Shown: positions 57,401-64,000 of the stretch, in pieces
Position numbering within the stretch: position 1 is the stretch's first letter
Layout: the number at the start of each line of letters is the position of its first letter
NCBI RefSeq assembly: GCF_023370075.1
Contig: NZ_CP097151.1
Span: 496,001-560,000 of the forward strand
DNA: 64,000 nt
From: Deinococcus sp. QL22
GTDB lineage: Bacteria > Deinococcota > Deinococci > Deinococcales > Deinococcaceae
Reading direction: 5' to 3'
Translations under genes and position numbers: made by a program
The notes under the pieces: model-generated
Database searches by the model: none
The model's input: the letters and a program-made list of their open reading frames with translations, nothing else
What the model was told of the DNA's origin: nothing

Positions 57401-57651
57401 TACAGCTCAGGCTGCCTTTTCATGTCGCGCCACACTGAAGCTGGAATGCTCAGCGTCTTAAAGTCATCGGTGCCGTTAAACCGGTTCTGCTTGGCAACAT
57501 CGGTTTCGATGGCCAGGAATTCCAGCCAGGGTGCCCGCTCAAGTCCGCCCACTTCCCAGTCGATGCGCTCGGCTAGGGCCTCCAGAATCTCGGTACCGGT
57601 GCTGCCCATGCCAATGACTAACGTTTTGAAAACCCGCATATCTGTAGCCAT
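54439..57651 (-). CDS. Large tubulin/FtsZ-like protein with C-terminal zinc ribbon
   Basis: A 1070-residue protein of the tubulin-like family (Tub_2/FtsZl type). The N terminus has TLVIGMGSTGTEILEALAER, a Rossmann-type first strand and loop. The tubulin signature appears at 184-200 as GTLCGGTCSGTVSDIGI, where FtsZ has GGGTGSG. Strand-helix blocks and a probable second domain (IEYPMRRILEALKYRTLVHA) follow. A helical middle region (about 390-640) and a C-terminal part ending in a zinc ribbon (C1028, C1031, C1049, H1052) are extra to FtsZ. AAGGAG precedes the ATG. I expect nucleotide-dependent assembly at the membrane. Genes on both sides lie three bases away, in one operon with membrane proteins. 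Confidence 0.8.
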   Translation of the reverse strand: MATDMRVFKTLVIGMGSTGTEILEALAERIDWEVGGLERAPWLEFLAIETDVAKQNRFNGTDDFKTLSIPASVWRDMKRQPELYDSSIALTSWADIETLEQLPAASIESGAGHIRMVGRLALLYPPNYSEIKNAISQRLARLRNLTEAQAKTALNANNAGLEMNVQFAVNASSDQTGVRVIVVGTLCGGTCSGTVSDIGILLRTILDDEEKTIGMFTLPHPSMSIAQKPDAEIWKTNAYHAMAELNQYHIHTDKERYRTVKFADKAPGVPVLPSDAMPYDLVYLLRPNSTENADLARLTQAIADRMFLNVFVPETDPMAYMVNAGPVTVQKGRAFAFSTFGLATIEYPMRRILEALKYRTLVHAVDRWKDRKFEGNLEDNLDVLGLTIPALTETLLLDEGGASVRANLDAKKGEIMRAARAGKPEAARKALEDLRGAFGKERGENMRGLVSSTVQGNRRRAADSVLSAVQGLMTSRLLDYEQGPNVLLEIMQAAQPRLGELRGWEPGEGKTSAANGVLDDMEAIRTNTLLGMFFLKDKAAKQKLPALSRALDDEIKARVNQKIKEVLRDTGSGTKAEAGTLTLIEEDVQKVAKRLTALRKRLTNQTDRWREKRARLENDTPDVNGLSLFEPSPNGTVDKEEELATNDRAKEAHAARLVSSWEALTRGVLPGVNDPDWLLGPWAVGQDNFERSQLNALEQMAVEPFEQTLRSGGKDVVTRLYDRKSPSFDPDRQAMGAASNASLFLHLNEPLGQVDPMSPLPRRKVLVGTQLTSDFRRAIQPWINKNPAAKEVEGIDPYRVVMLEEWYRFALRGADEVRELSFAAPARFNTYFSRKRSDIDWTPINDAEIDKLEEAERLVFLSAMHGVMQLDGGHLVMEWPHQAGEPAESEKRRRRLPARFGKAARKLAFEPKDMFGKNLTNAATFMKSEMDARTRAVMARGDTPQLGRQNYVKWLIEQLHTGSTRAVSDWNDKTAETALLRHLTGSEELRQALLETFPPDENLIRSLYKTQGDRLPKNLIAKHDGYYCRECGGLVGVNEDDVVKNGLRCSFHPDAEKHPFGMAYSPFPGA

Positions 57652-57654
57652 GCT

Positions 57655-57984
57655 TTACTCCTTGCCCATGCGTGAAAAAATGAGTGATAGCACGACCGCA
57701 AGCAGCAGGAACGTAACTGTGATGGCCGACATATAGATCAGGTTGAGCGGTTGAAAGAGGAAGTAAACGCTGGCAGCCAGCGCCAATCCCATGATCAGCA
57801 AAGACAGCCACATGCCCTGACGGGCGCAGGCCACAGGTGTCTTACGGCCTGCCCCAAAGGTCAAGTGAGCAAATCCGAGGGCTACGACGTACCAGATCAA
57901 CAAGGTGATGGCTACGGTGACATAAAAATTGGTTTGGCTATAAAGGGGCCAAATCTGGCTCAAAATATTATTGATCGCAATCAT
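57655..57984 (-). CDS. Small three-helix membrane protein
   Basis: A 109-residue protein with three hydrophobic segments: FYVTVAITLLIWYVVALGFA (about 20-40), GMWLSLLIMGLALAASVYFL (about 57-77) and LIYMSAITVTFLLLAVVLSL (about 82-101), ending in a short basic tail. Its ATG overlaps the stop of the vWA-like gene by one base (TAATG), and it ends three bases before the tubulin-like gene. I infer a membrane anchor or assembly factor for the complex. No family recognised. Confidence 0.75.
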   Translation of the reverse strand: MIAINNILSQIWPLYSQTNFYVTVAITLLIWYVVALGFAHLTFGAGRKTPVACARQGMWLSLLIMGLALAASVYFLFQPLNLIYMSAITVTFLLLAVVLSLIFSRMGKE

Positions 57985-59363
57985 TACACTTCTCCTTGGG
58001 TCAGGCTCACGGAAACGGTACGGGTGATGTCACGCGGGACGCCACTGGGACCACGTACCTCGCCGTTAAATTCGAGGGGCCAGTCTGGTTGCTCGGCACG
58101 CAAAGTCAACAGGGCAAAGTCGCCGGCCACCACACGGCCAGCCACACTGCTCAATCGCAAGTCGTCGTGAACGCCACGCACCTTGATCTCTCGGCCCTGC
58201 CGACTCAGCTCGGCGACACGCTCAGGCGGAAATCCCTGTACGGGCACGACGGGAGTATCTCCCTCACTGATATAGCCAGGGCCGGCCAACACACAAAATG
58301 CACCTGTTTTGGGCAGGCCAGATACCGAAAAGGTCTGATCGGCCACGCGCAGGGTCGCGCCTCCGCCAGTACCTCCTGCACCGCCTGACAATTTGCGCCA
58401 TAAGAAAAATCCGCCGCCCAGCAGCAGCAGTCCTATCAACAGAGGGACAGCGTTAAAACCACCTGAGGCAGCTTGTGGGCGACCAGACTCAGTGCGTGCA
58501 GCGAGCAGTTCAGTGCGCGTCCCACCGGTGAGGGGAACAGTCGTAAAGGTTTTGGGAGCGAAGACCACGGCCTGCAACTGGCCCTGGATATCGCCGGCAG
58601 GATTCGTCACCACATAAGGCACATTTAAAGTGGCTCCGTCCTGCGTGCCTTCTATCCGTGTCCAACGTTCCAGCATGGCCTGATAGCTGGGCGCATTGGA
58701 TCCCAATAACCGCGCACCTGGAGCACCCACGCTCGCCGCCGTATTGGTCAGGAGAACCAGCACCGCACCTGCGTCCTGGGCAAATTCTGTGGCCAGTTCA
58801 GTGACCGCCTGCTCAGTATCGTGTCCCCCAATGCTGCCGACAGCTGGTGTGGTGGGCCACAGAGCCCGAATTCGCTCCTGATCCGCCTCTTTGTCTGTGC
58901 CGACCCGCAAGCTCAGACCTTCGGAATTGCGGTAGGGCCATAAGGTCATTTCCCAGGCGCGGGACGTGACCTGATCACCGGAAACCGTTAATCCCTGAAC
59001 CAGCTGTGTGGCCAACTCGCGCGCAGCCTGGGCACCCAATGGATCGCTTTTGTAATGGCCCGTACTGAAAGCCAATACCAGATGGACGTTGTTGCGCTCA
59101 AGGTCACCACCTGCTGCCTCCACAGCACCTTTGACTGCCGCTATGAGTTGTTGTGTGCTGGGCTGCAAACTCGTGCGGCTGAGTTCGGATTTGCCCTGGT
59201 TGGATCTCTTGCCAGCATCTGGATTGGCTGGAGCTGTCGACTGTGCTAGAAGCACTTGACGCGGGGGTTCTGGGATCACTTGCCCAGAGGTGTTGCCCAG
59301 CAAACCCAGTGTTAAGACCGCTCCTTTGATCATCAAGTTTGGCCTTCGTGGTTTTTTTAACAT
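57984..59363 (-). CDS. Exported vWA-like protein with membrane anchor
   Basis: About 459 residues from ATG 59363; ATG 59333 is an alternative with GAAGG upstream. The first segment MIKGAVLTLGLLGNTSGQ is a signal peptide. A vWA-like fold follows (VHLVLAFSTGHYKSDPLGAQ, ARELATQLVQGLTVSGDQVT, VLVLLTNTAASVGAPG), but the usual DxSxS metal site is not intact (FSTGH). A membrane helix (NAVPLLIGLLLLGGGFFLW) near 330 precedes a cytoplasmic domain of about 130 residues with an FHA-like strand pattern (GRVVAGDFALLTLRAEQPDW). It is the first gene of the seven-gene operon and should connect the outside to the tubulin-like protein. Confidence 0.75.
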   Translation of the reverse strand: MLKKPRRPNLMIKGAVLTLGLLGNTSGQVIPEPPRQVLLAQSTAPANPDAGKRSNQGKSELSRTSLQPSTQQLIAAVKGAVEAAGGDLERNNVHLVLAFSTGHYKSDPLGAQAARELATQLVQGLTVSGDQVTSRAWEMTLWPYRNSEGLSLRVGTDKEADQERIRALWPTTPAVGSIGGHDTEQAVTELATEFAQDAGAVLVLLTNTAASVGAPGARLLGSNAPSYQAMLERWTRIEGTQDGATLNVPYVVTNPAGDIQGQLQAVVFAPKTFTTVPLTGGTRTELLAARTESGRPQAASGGFNAVPLLIGLLLLGGGFFLWRKLSGGAGGTGGGATLRVADQTFSVSGLPKTGAFCVLAGPGYISEGDTPVVPVQGFPPERVAELSRQGREIKVRGVHDDLRLSSVAGRVVAGDFALLTLRAEQPDWPLEFNGEVRGPSGVPRDITRTVSVSLTQGEV

Positions 59364-59706
59364 TAGTTGAAATCTAAAAGGATCTCTTAAGCTCAGCATT
59401 ACATTTATCATAATGGAACAAGAGAATCTCATTTGCCTCATTTCAGCAATCTGACATTTTTCTGAGGCTTCATGAAGCTTGGGCACGATATGACGAAACT
59501 TCCTGAAGGCAAAAAATGAACGGGGAACTGAAATGACCATCAACTGCATGGTCTGCAGCACACTGCCGGTGCCAGAACTTACCAGCACACCGGGGGCTTG
59601 TTGGAAGTACGCGATCTGCGGCCCCACCGGGACATTTCCTTAAACGTGCCAGCACATCCACCCATCTGGGTTGCCAGATTGATGATTGTGCAGCAGCCCG
59701 TTACGA
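59364..59706. other. Intergenic region, presumed promoter of the tubulin-like operon
   Basis: About 340 bases between the McrC-like stop and the vWA-like start, the only real gap before the seven-gene operon. It is AT-rich around 59395-59520 on the minus strand, with TATGAT-like words, but I cannot find a -35/-10 pair with good spacing, so no promoter is called. Confidence 0.45.
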
Positions 59707-61368
59707 TCAAACCCCACGGGAATCAAACGCGGATTGGTGGCAACTGCTCAGCCTTGGAGCGCCGAGCAGTTGCACGAAGAGTGCCTGCAGTCGTTCGTGC
59801 AAGCTCCCAGAATAAGGTGGGCGGGCAGAGATCGCACAAATGCCTGGGCCATAGACTTGATCAGATCCAGGGTACAAAATGCCAGCGAGGCGCACAGCGC
59901 GTTGGTCTTCTGGGCCCCGAATGGCATCCCGGTAGGCATGCATCTTATCGATGTCTGCCTTCTTCGGCTGACCTCGGGGCGTGTCATCATCCGAACCGGC
60001 GAGACTGCCCTCACTCTCAAGTTTGTATTTCGGATCGAGCACCCACAATTCGGACGCGGCACCAGGCTGGCTCAACTCGATGACGAGATCGGGCCGCTGC
60101 TGAAAACTTATGGAGTGCCACTCTTTGCCTGTGGCTGCAAATGTTTTTTCTGACGTGAGCACGACCCGACGACCGTCTCCAGCATGCTCAAACTTGAGCA
60201 GCGGCTGTCCGTCCGGCAGAACCCGCAGCAGCAGGGTGCCCGGGTAGGAGACGGAGAGTCGCTCCTCAGTCAGGATAAATCCGGCAGCCGTGCAGGCGTC
60301 CGTCAGAGCACGGATCACGTGCAGGGTGCACCACATCTGATAGAGCGCAGGGGTATTTTGCAGGGGTTCGAGCAGACGCGGGTCGTCGAGCGTGACATGC
60401 AGGGACCGCTGGAGTTCCAGCAGGGTTTCGAGGGCAGCGCGGTACTCAGGCCGTTTGAGGAGCACCATGGTGAGCCGTGTCGGCGGGCCGGAAAGGTCAC
60501 GCACTTCCCGGAGGAAAGGCGCTTGGCGAAAGCCTGCATTGACGTCACTGGTTAGTGCTTCAACCGGGGCGAGGAGAGCAGGATTTCGGACGGCAAGGTG
60601 ACGCAGGACGCGGAGCCGCTGCCCAACCACCTGCACGCAGGTGCGGATCAGGCGATTTTCGTAGACATCAACGTTTGGGCGGACACGCTCATCAGGAAGG
60701 TGGGTCGCGCGCCCCCGGCCAGAGAGGTTTGGGGCTCGGGCAAGGGCCTGCACCAGCGCGGCTGGACGCGGGCGCTTGACCAGCTCGCTTCTCACAGACA
60801 CGGCATACGCCTGCAACACCTCATGGGGACGGTGAGCGACCAGGGGCAGGAGGGCTGCCAGTCCTGGGCGTGTGGCTGTGCCGTTGACCGCCCGTCTCAG
60901 GCGCGCGAGTTCCTGCTCAGGCGTGGCCCGCTTGATGGTTGATACGCTCACACCCGCTAGTCCCCCTGCCCGCTTCACACTGAGCGCGACATCGGCCGGG
61001 AGGTGCACATGCAGGTCTTCGAGCATGGCGTCATGTCCGCCAAGAGGCAGTTTGCGTGACTCCACGGTAAGAGTCAGGGAAGTGGTGGCTGTGGCACTCC
61101 TGATGGTAAGCAGGTAGAGACCTGGGCCGGACATGGGCCACTCCACGGTGACCCGGATCTGGCCACCAAGATGACGCAACGTGACGGGCAGGGCCGCACC
61201 ATTGCGAGTGACGGTGATGTCCTCCCAGGCACCGAGGGGCAAATCAAGCGTCAGGTAGGCAGCCTCCCACTCTCGAGGTTCGGGAAGAGGAGCTCCACTG
61301 GTTTTGAACCAAGTGAGTGACAGCTGGTGGCCGTGTTCCGTCATCTCAGTGGAAACTGACAATGCCAT
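59707..61368 (-). CDS. McrC-like nuclease of a type IV restriction system (DUF2357 and PD-(D/E)xK)
   Basis: A 553-residue protein. The N-terminal half is strand-rich, followed by a helical DUF2357-like segment (VDVYENRLIRTCVQVVGQRL near 230, LSGPPTRLTMVLLKRPEYRA near 300). The C-terminal nuclease core is clear: FQQRPDLVIELSQPGAASE, then LWVLDPKYKLESEG, giving the PD and D-x-K residues, and KADIDKMHAYRDAIRG, the helix after the active site. The ATG at 61368 has GGGAG six bases upstream and overlaps the mcrB-like stop by 23 bases. It should cut DNA when loaded by the McrB-like motor. Lower-case details of subfamily are uncertain. Confidence 0.82.
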   Translation of the reverse strand: MALSVSTEMTEHGHQLSLTWFKTSGAPLPEPREWEAAYLTLDLPLGAWEDITVTRNGAALPVTLRHLGGQIRVTVEWPMSGPGLYLLTIRSATATTSLTLTVESRKLPLGGHDAMLEDLHVHLPADVALSVKRAGGLAGVSVSTIKRATPEQELARLRRAVNGTATRPGLAALLPLVAHRPHEVLQAYAVSVRSELVKRPRPAALVQALARAPNLSGRGRATHLPDERVRPNVDVYENRLIRTCVQVVGQRLRVLRHLAVRNPALLAPVEALTSDVNAGFRQAPFLREVRDLSGPPTRLTMVLLKRPEYRAALETLLELQRSLHVTLDDPRLLEPLQNTPALYQMWCTLHVIRALTDACTAAGFILTEERLSVSYPGTLLLRVLPDGQPLLKFEHAGDGRRVVLTSEKTFAATGKEWHSISFQQRPDLVIELSQPGAASELWVLDPKYKLESEGSLAGSDDDTPRGQPKKADIDKMHAYRDAIRGPEDQRAVRLAGILYPGSDQVYGPGICAISARPPYSGSLHERLQALFVQLLGAPRLSSCHQSAFDSRGV

Positions 61369-63997
61369 GTTGCGCTCCCAGGTCGCGCATCCGAACGGCC
61401 TTGGCGTGGCTCAGTGGCAATGGGCCTTCCGCAAGTTTGACAAACGCCTCCAGGGCACTGAGCATCCGCAGGTCTGTGCCGCGGAGTTTTGGCAGCACCT
61501 TCTGAAGCACGGCGTCATCCAGAGCTTCCAGGGCGTCGACCTCAAGGTCAGCGGCGGCCCGCTGGTAGTCGATGATCTCATCCATCACCCGGAAGGCAAA
61601 CGGCGCGACCGGATGAATGACGTCCCAGATGCCGAGCAGCAGGGCGCTTTGGGCGTGCTCCCACAGGTGGGTGCCGAGCGCTTCCCGTGTAACAGGCAGC
61701 TCTATCAGCTGCGCGCGGTCGTAGATCTTGTCGGCGAAGTCGTGCGTGGTCTCATCGACGTTTACGGTGCCGATCACAAACACGTTGGGCCCCAGAAGAG
61801 CGCTCAGATCCGGGCTGAGAGTGATTTCGGTCTCCTGACCCCGGGCCCGGAGTTCCATCTTGGACAGGAACTGAGCGAAGTAGTACTCCACACGGGCGAG
61901 GTTCATCTCATCGAGAATCAGATGGTACGGCTTCGGCGTGTGGCCTGAGGCTTTGGCCGCGCGGTAGGACTGACCCGCTTCAAGGAGAAAACGGCTGAAC
62001 GGCGTGTGGTGGTAGTGGCCGCCGTCTAGGGGACTGTAAAATCCGAGGAGATCCTCGTTGCTGGTCCAATTCGGCGCGACAGGAAACACGCCCACTTCCG
62101 CATGGGCTGCGCGAGCATAGGCCTCGGCCAGCCAGGTTTTGCCCGTGCCGCTCACGCCGGACAGGATCACGAACCCACGCGTCTGCAGGGCGAGGTGGTA
62201 GCGGCGCAGTGTGCGGTCGTCGATGCGCAGGCCACTGGACTGCACGCGCTCGCGGATCAGAGCGAACGGTACGGGTTCATGGTGCAGAGCGTCGCCCAGG
62301 CGGAGACGGTACTTGCCGTGTTCAAGCGCCTCAAATTCCTCCGGGTGGGCAGTGAGCAGGCCACCGACCTTGTGCTCGGGATTCAGGTGGGGTTCAAGGA
62401 GGCCACCCGACAAGACCTGAGCCGTGATGGTCTGCGGGTGCAGGGGCTCAGGGCTGGCGGCCAGGACACGGCGGATTTCGGTCAACCAGAGCGTGACTTC
62501 CAAGAGGCTCTGCACCGCTTCCCACTCTAGCCGCGTGAGTTTGAAGGTTGTCCCTTCCGCCATCTGCATGACGTGCAACTGTGACAGAACAGGGTGCTTG
62601 GCGATAACGTCCCTGGCAATGGGTACAGGAAGAAGTCGCGTGATCCGGAGCGGCACAGTGAGGCCACCCTGGTCATCGTTCTCGGGCATGTCCTGCCCCC
62701 CAGCCAGTAAATTGAGCTGCCCCTCCACCGGCCCAGCCACTTCCGTCAGCGCCACCACACCGCCATCCGGGCCAGGTGTCCACAGTACCACCGGATCGCC
62801 TGGCTGCAGTTCCTGTACGAACCGTGTGACCGGCCACTCCAGGCTCTCGCCAACCTGGGCGGCTTCCAGGCGGGCAGCGATGTCGGAATCTGCTGGATCC
62901 ATCTGAAAAAGCCATGCCTGGTGAGGGTGGACAATCTGGTTGTAGATCTCCCGGCTCGCTGGAGACAGGTACACTTGACGGACGTTCCCGTTTTTATCGA
63001 ATGGGCCGTGGTGAGGGATCCGCCATTTCATGTCCAGGGTTTTCAGGGACATGGGCTGCGGAAGAACCGTGTACTCCACCTCAGCCAGATACCCGAAACG
63101 CTTTTCAGGAATGGCGTCGGAGATCACCTCGTCCTGCACCTCAATGGGAGGAGCAATGACCACACTGGTCGCCTGAATCGCCTGACCAGCGTAATGCACA
63201 ATGCGGTCTCCAGGTCTGAGACGAGCGACGTTCTCGTGATGCTGATAGGTTTTTTCACCTTCCTGACTGGCCCAGACATATCCGCCCTTCAGTTCCTCGG
63301 TGTACGTGTTGCCCTGGTTGACCCACCAGTAGCCACTGCGGGGCAGCCGGGTATACAAGAACCAGTCCAGTTCGGGAAACGTTTCGGCCCCAACCCGCTC
63401 CCTGAGTGTTCTTGCGGAGGTCTGGAAAACCTCCGCTGTAGAGACATCGAACCCGAGAGCAGCGAGCGCATCGCGGGCTGGTCGGTTGTTCAGTGCGAAG
63501 GCATCCGGATGGAAGAGCATCGTCAGGCCTGTAGTAATGTTCGGGCCGAAGCCCGGCAGAGCTTCGATCTGGTCGGCTTTTTCATGGGGCAGCAGACTCT
63601 CGTCGTTCAGGACACTGACGGCTTGCCGCACCAGGGCTAGTTTCTCGTCGTCTGTGAGTTTGAGGCTGGCGCCGTACACCGCCGCACCGCTGCCCCAGCA
63701 GTAATTCCCATGAAGTTCGATCTGGCCCTCTTGCAGAAGGGTCCCGAGCTCGGCCGCACGTTCTGGGGTCAGGTTGTCCGAATACACCTCGCCTTTGATG
63801 TTGACGCCGCCCACATTAGCGTTGGCCTCAAAGCGCCAGACGTCCCTGCTGAAAGCTGCCAGCGTGATGGTCTCCGGGTCGCGGAGCTGTTCCCGTATCT
63901 GTGCGGCTCGGGTGAGCCTCACCTCACAGCGGAAGGCCTGCACCGGGTCAGACCGGAAGGCCTCATACTCTGCCCGGAGTGGATCCACTGGGGCCAC
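61346..63997 (-). CDS. McrB-like AAA+ GTPase with EVE-type modified-base-reading domains (5' end may lie outside)
   Basis: At least 883 residues; the first in-window codon is a GTG at 63997, so the gene may start there or beyond the edge. Two EVE/PUA-like segments occupy about 215-420 (GYWWVNQGNTYTEELKGGYV, LRPGDRIVHYAGQAI; and WLFQMDPADSDIA, ELQPGDPVVLWTPG); such domains read modified cytosine or other bases. The motor has Walker A GVSGTGKT near 614-621, Walker B HLILDEMNLARVEYYFAQFL near 692-711, and the McrB motif GTVNVDETTHDFADKIYDRA near 730-750. With the McrC-like protein it should restrict DNA carrying modified bases. It is the first gene of the pair and lies upstream of the tubulin-like operon on the same strand. 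Confidence 0.85.
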   Translation of the reverse strand: MAPVDPLRAEYEAFRSDPVQAFRCEVRLTRAAQIREQLRDPETITLAAFSRDVWRFEANANVGGVNIKGEVYSDNLTPERAAELGTLLQEGQIELHGNYCWGSGAAVYGASLKLTDDEKLALVRQAVSVLNDESLLPHEKADQIEALPGFGPNITTGLTMLFHPDAFALNNRPARDALAALGFDVSTAEVFQTSARTLRERVGAETFPELDWFLYTRLPRSGYWWVNQGNTYTEELKGGYVWASQEGEKTYQHHENVARLRPGDRIVHYAGQAIQATSVVIAPPIEVQDEVISDAIPEKRFGYLAEVEYTVLPQPMSLKTLDMKWRIPHHGPFDKNGNVRQVYLSPASREIYNQIVHPHQAWLFQMDPADSDIAARLEAAQVGESLEWPVTRFVQELQPGDPVVLWTPGPDGGVVALTEVAGPVEGQLNLLAGGQDMPENDDQGGLTVPLRITRLLPVPIARDVIAKHPVLSQLHVMQMAEGTTFKLTRLEWEAVQSLLEVTLWLTEIRRVLAASPEPLHPQTITAQVLSGGLLEPHLNPEHKVGGLLTAHPEEFEALEHGKYRLRLGDALHHEPVPFALIRERVQSSGLRIDDRTLRRYHLALQTRGFVILSGVSGTGKTWLAEAYARAAHAEVGVFPVAPNWTSNEDLLGFYSPLDGGHYHHTPFSRFLLEAGQSYRAAKASGHTPKPYHLILDEMNLARVEYYFAQFLSKMELRARGQETEITLSPDLSALLGPNVFVIGTVNVDETTHDFADKIYDRAQLIELPVTREALGTHLWEHAQSALLLGIWDVIHPVAPFAFRVMDEIIDYQRAAADLEVDALEALDDAVLQKVLPKLRGTDLRMLSALEAFVKLAEGPLPLSHAKAVRMRDLGAQHGIVSFH

Positions 63998-64000
63998 TGC

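Overview
The window is GC-rich DNA whose gene content points to a Deinococcus-type bacterium. It has peptide and sugar ABC operons, a DUF4291 protein, a membrane diguanylate cyclase, a full-length NAD-dependent DNA ligase, decayed IS4 and IS66 elements, and many orphan genes. The density of pseudogenes, IS remnants and orphan genes suggests an accessory replicon (megaplasmid) or a genomic island. No rRNA, tRNA or CRISPR array was seen. All calls are from reading the sequence; no database search was possible.

Layout. 1-5600: a sugar-type ABC operon on the minus strand (binding protein, two permeases, FAD oxidoreductase, LacI-type regulator cut by the window edge), with a readable promoter and a candidate LacI operator at the start site, and a TIM-barrel-like gene on the other strand. 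6303-13535: a peptide uptake and breakdown unit: IclR regulator, divergent M28 peptidase, peptide-binding protein, two Dpp/Opp-type permeases and an M19 dipeptidase; no ATPase subunit is present. 14033-21353: a PemK/MazF-like toxin without a partner, an Old Yellow Enzyme-type reductase, an MFS fragment, ligA, a frameshifted DUF429 gene and small unknown genes. 22492-24798: two small exported proteins and a decayed IS4-family element with terminal repeats. 24945-36235: a secreted VIT/vWA/TPR/DUF2135 protein, a GGDEF protein, a DUF4291 gene, a stand-alone M41-like zinc protease, a helicase pseudogene and a multi-PAS histidine kinase.

36800-46800 is a patchwork of orphan genes. Most are single-gene units with their own terminator and a GC-rich leader of about 80-150 nt. 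The stretch also holds truncated paralogues, an AT-rich insert (about 42041-43361), a decayed IS66 element, a DUF2384-type antitoxin-like gene, and a TnpB-like protein whose RuvC-II glutamate appears lost. That last gene is followed by three stable hairpins, and a truncated copy of its first codons lies 4.2 kb upstream.

47193-59363 is the most striking unit: seven tightly packed minus-strand genes. They encode an exported vWA-like protein, a three-helix membrane protein, a 1070-residue tubulin/FtsZ-like protein with a C-terminal zinc ribbon, a MotA/TolQ/ExbB-like channel subunit with a long tail, a MotB/OmpA-like partner, a leucine-rich-repeat-variant scaffold, and a membrane pseudokinase with an SH3-like and a beta-helix domain. 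This resembles the multicomponent membrane-remodelling system predicted around FtsZ-like (FtsZl) proteins, with extra scaffold and pseudokinase parts. Directly upstream on the same strand lies a two-gene McrBC-like type IV restriction system (59707-63997) whose McrB carries EVE-like modified-base-reading domains. The neighbourhood may therefore be a defence or stress island.
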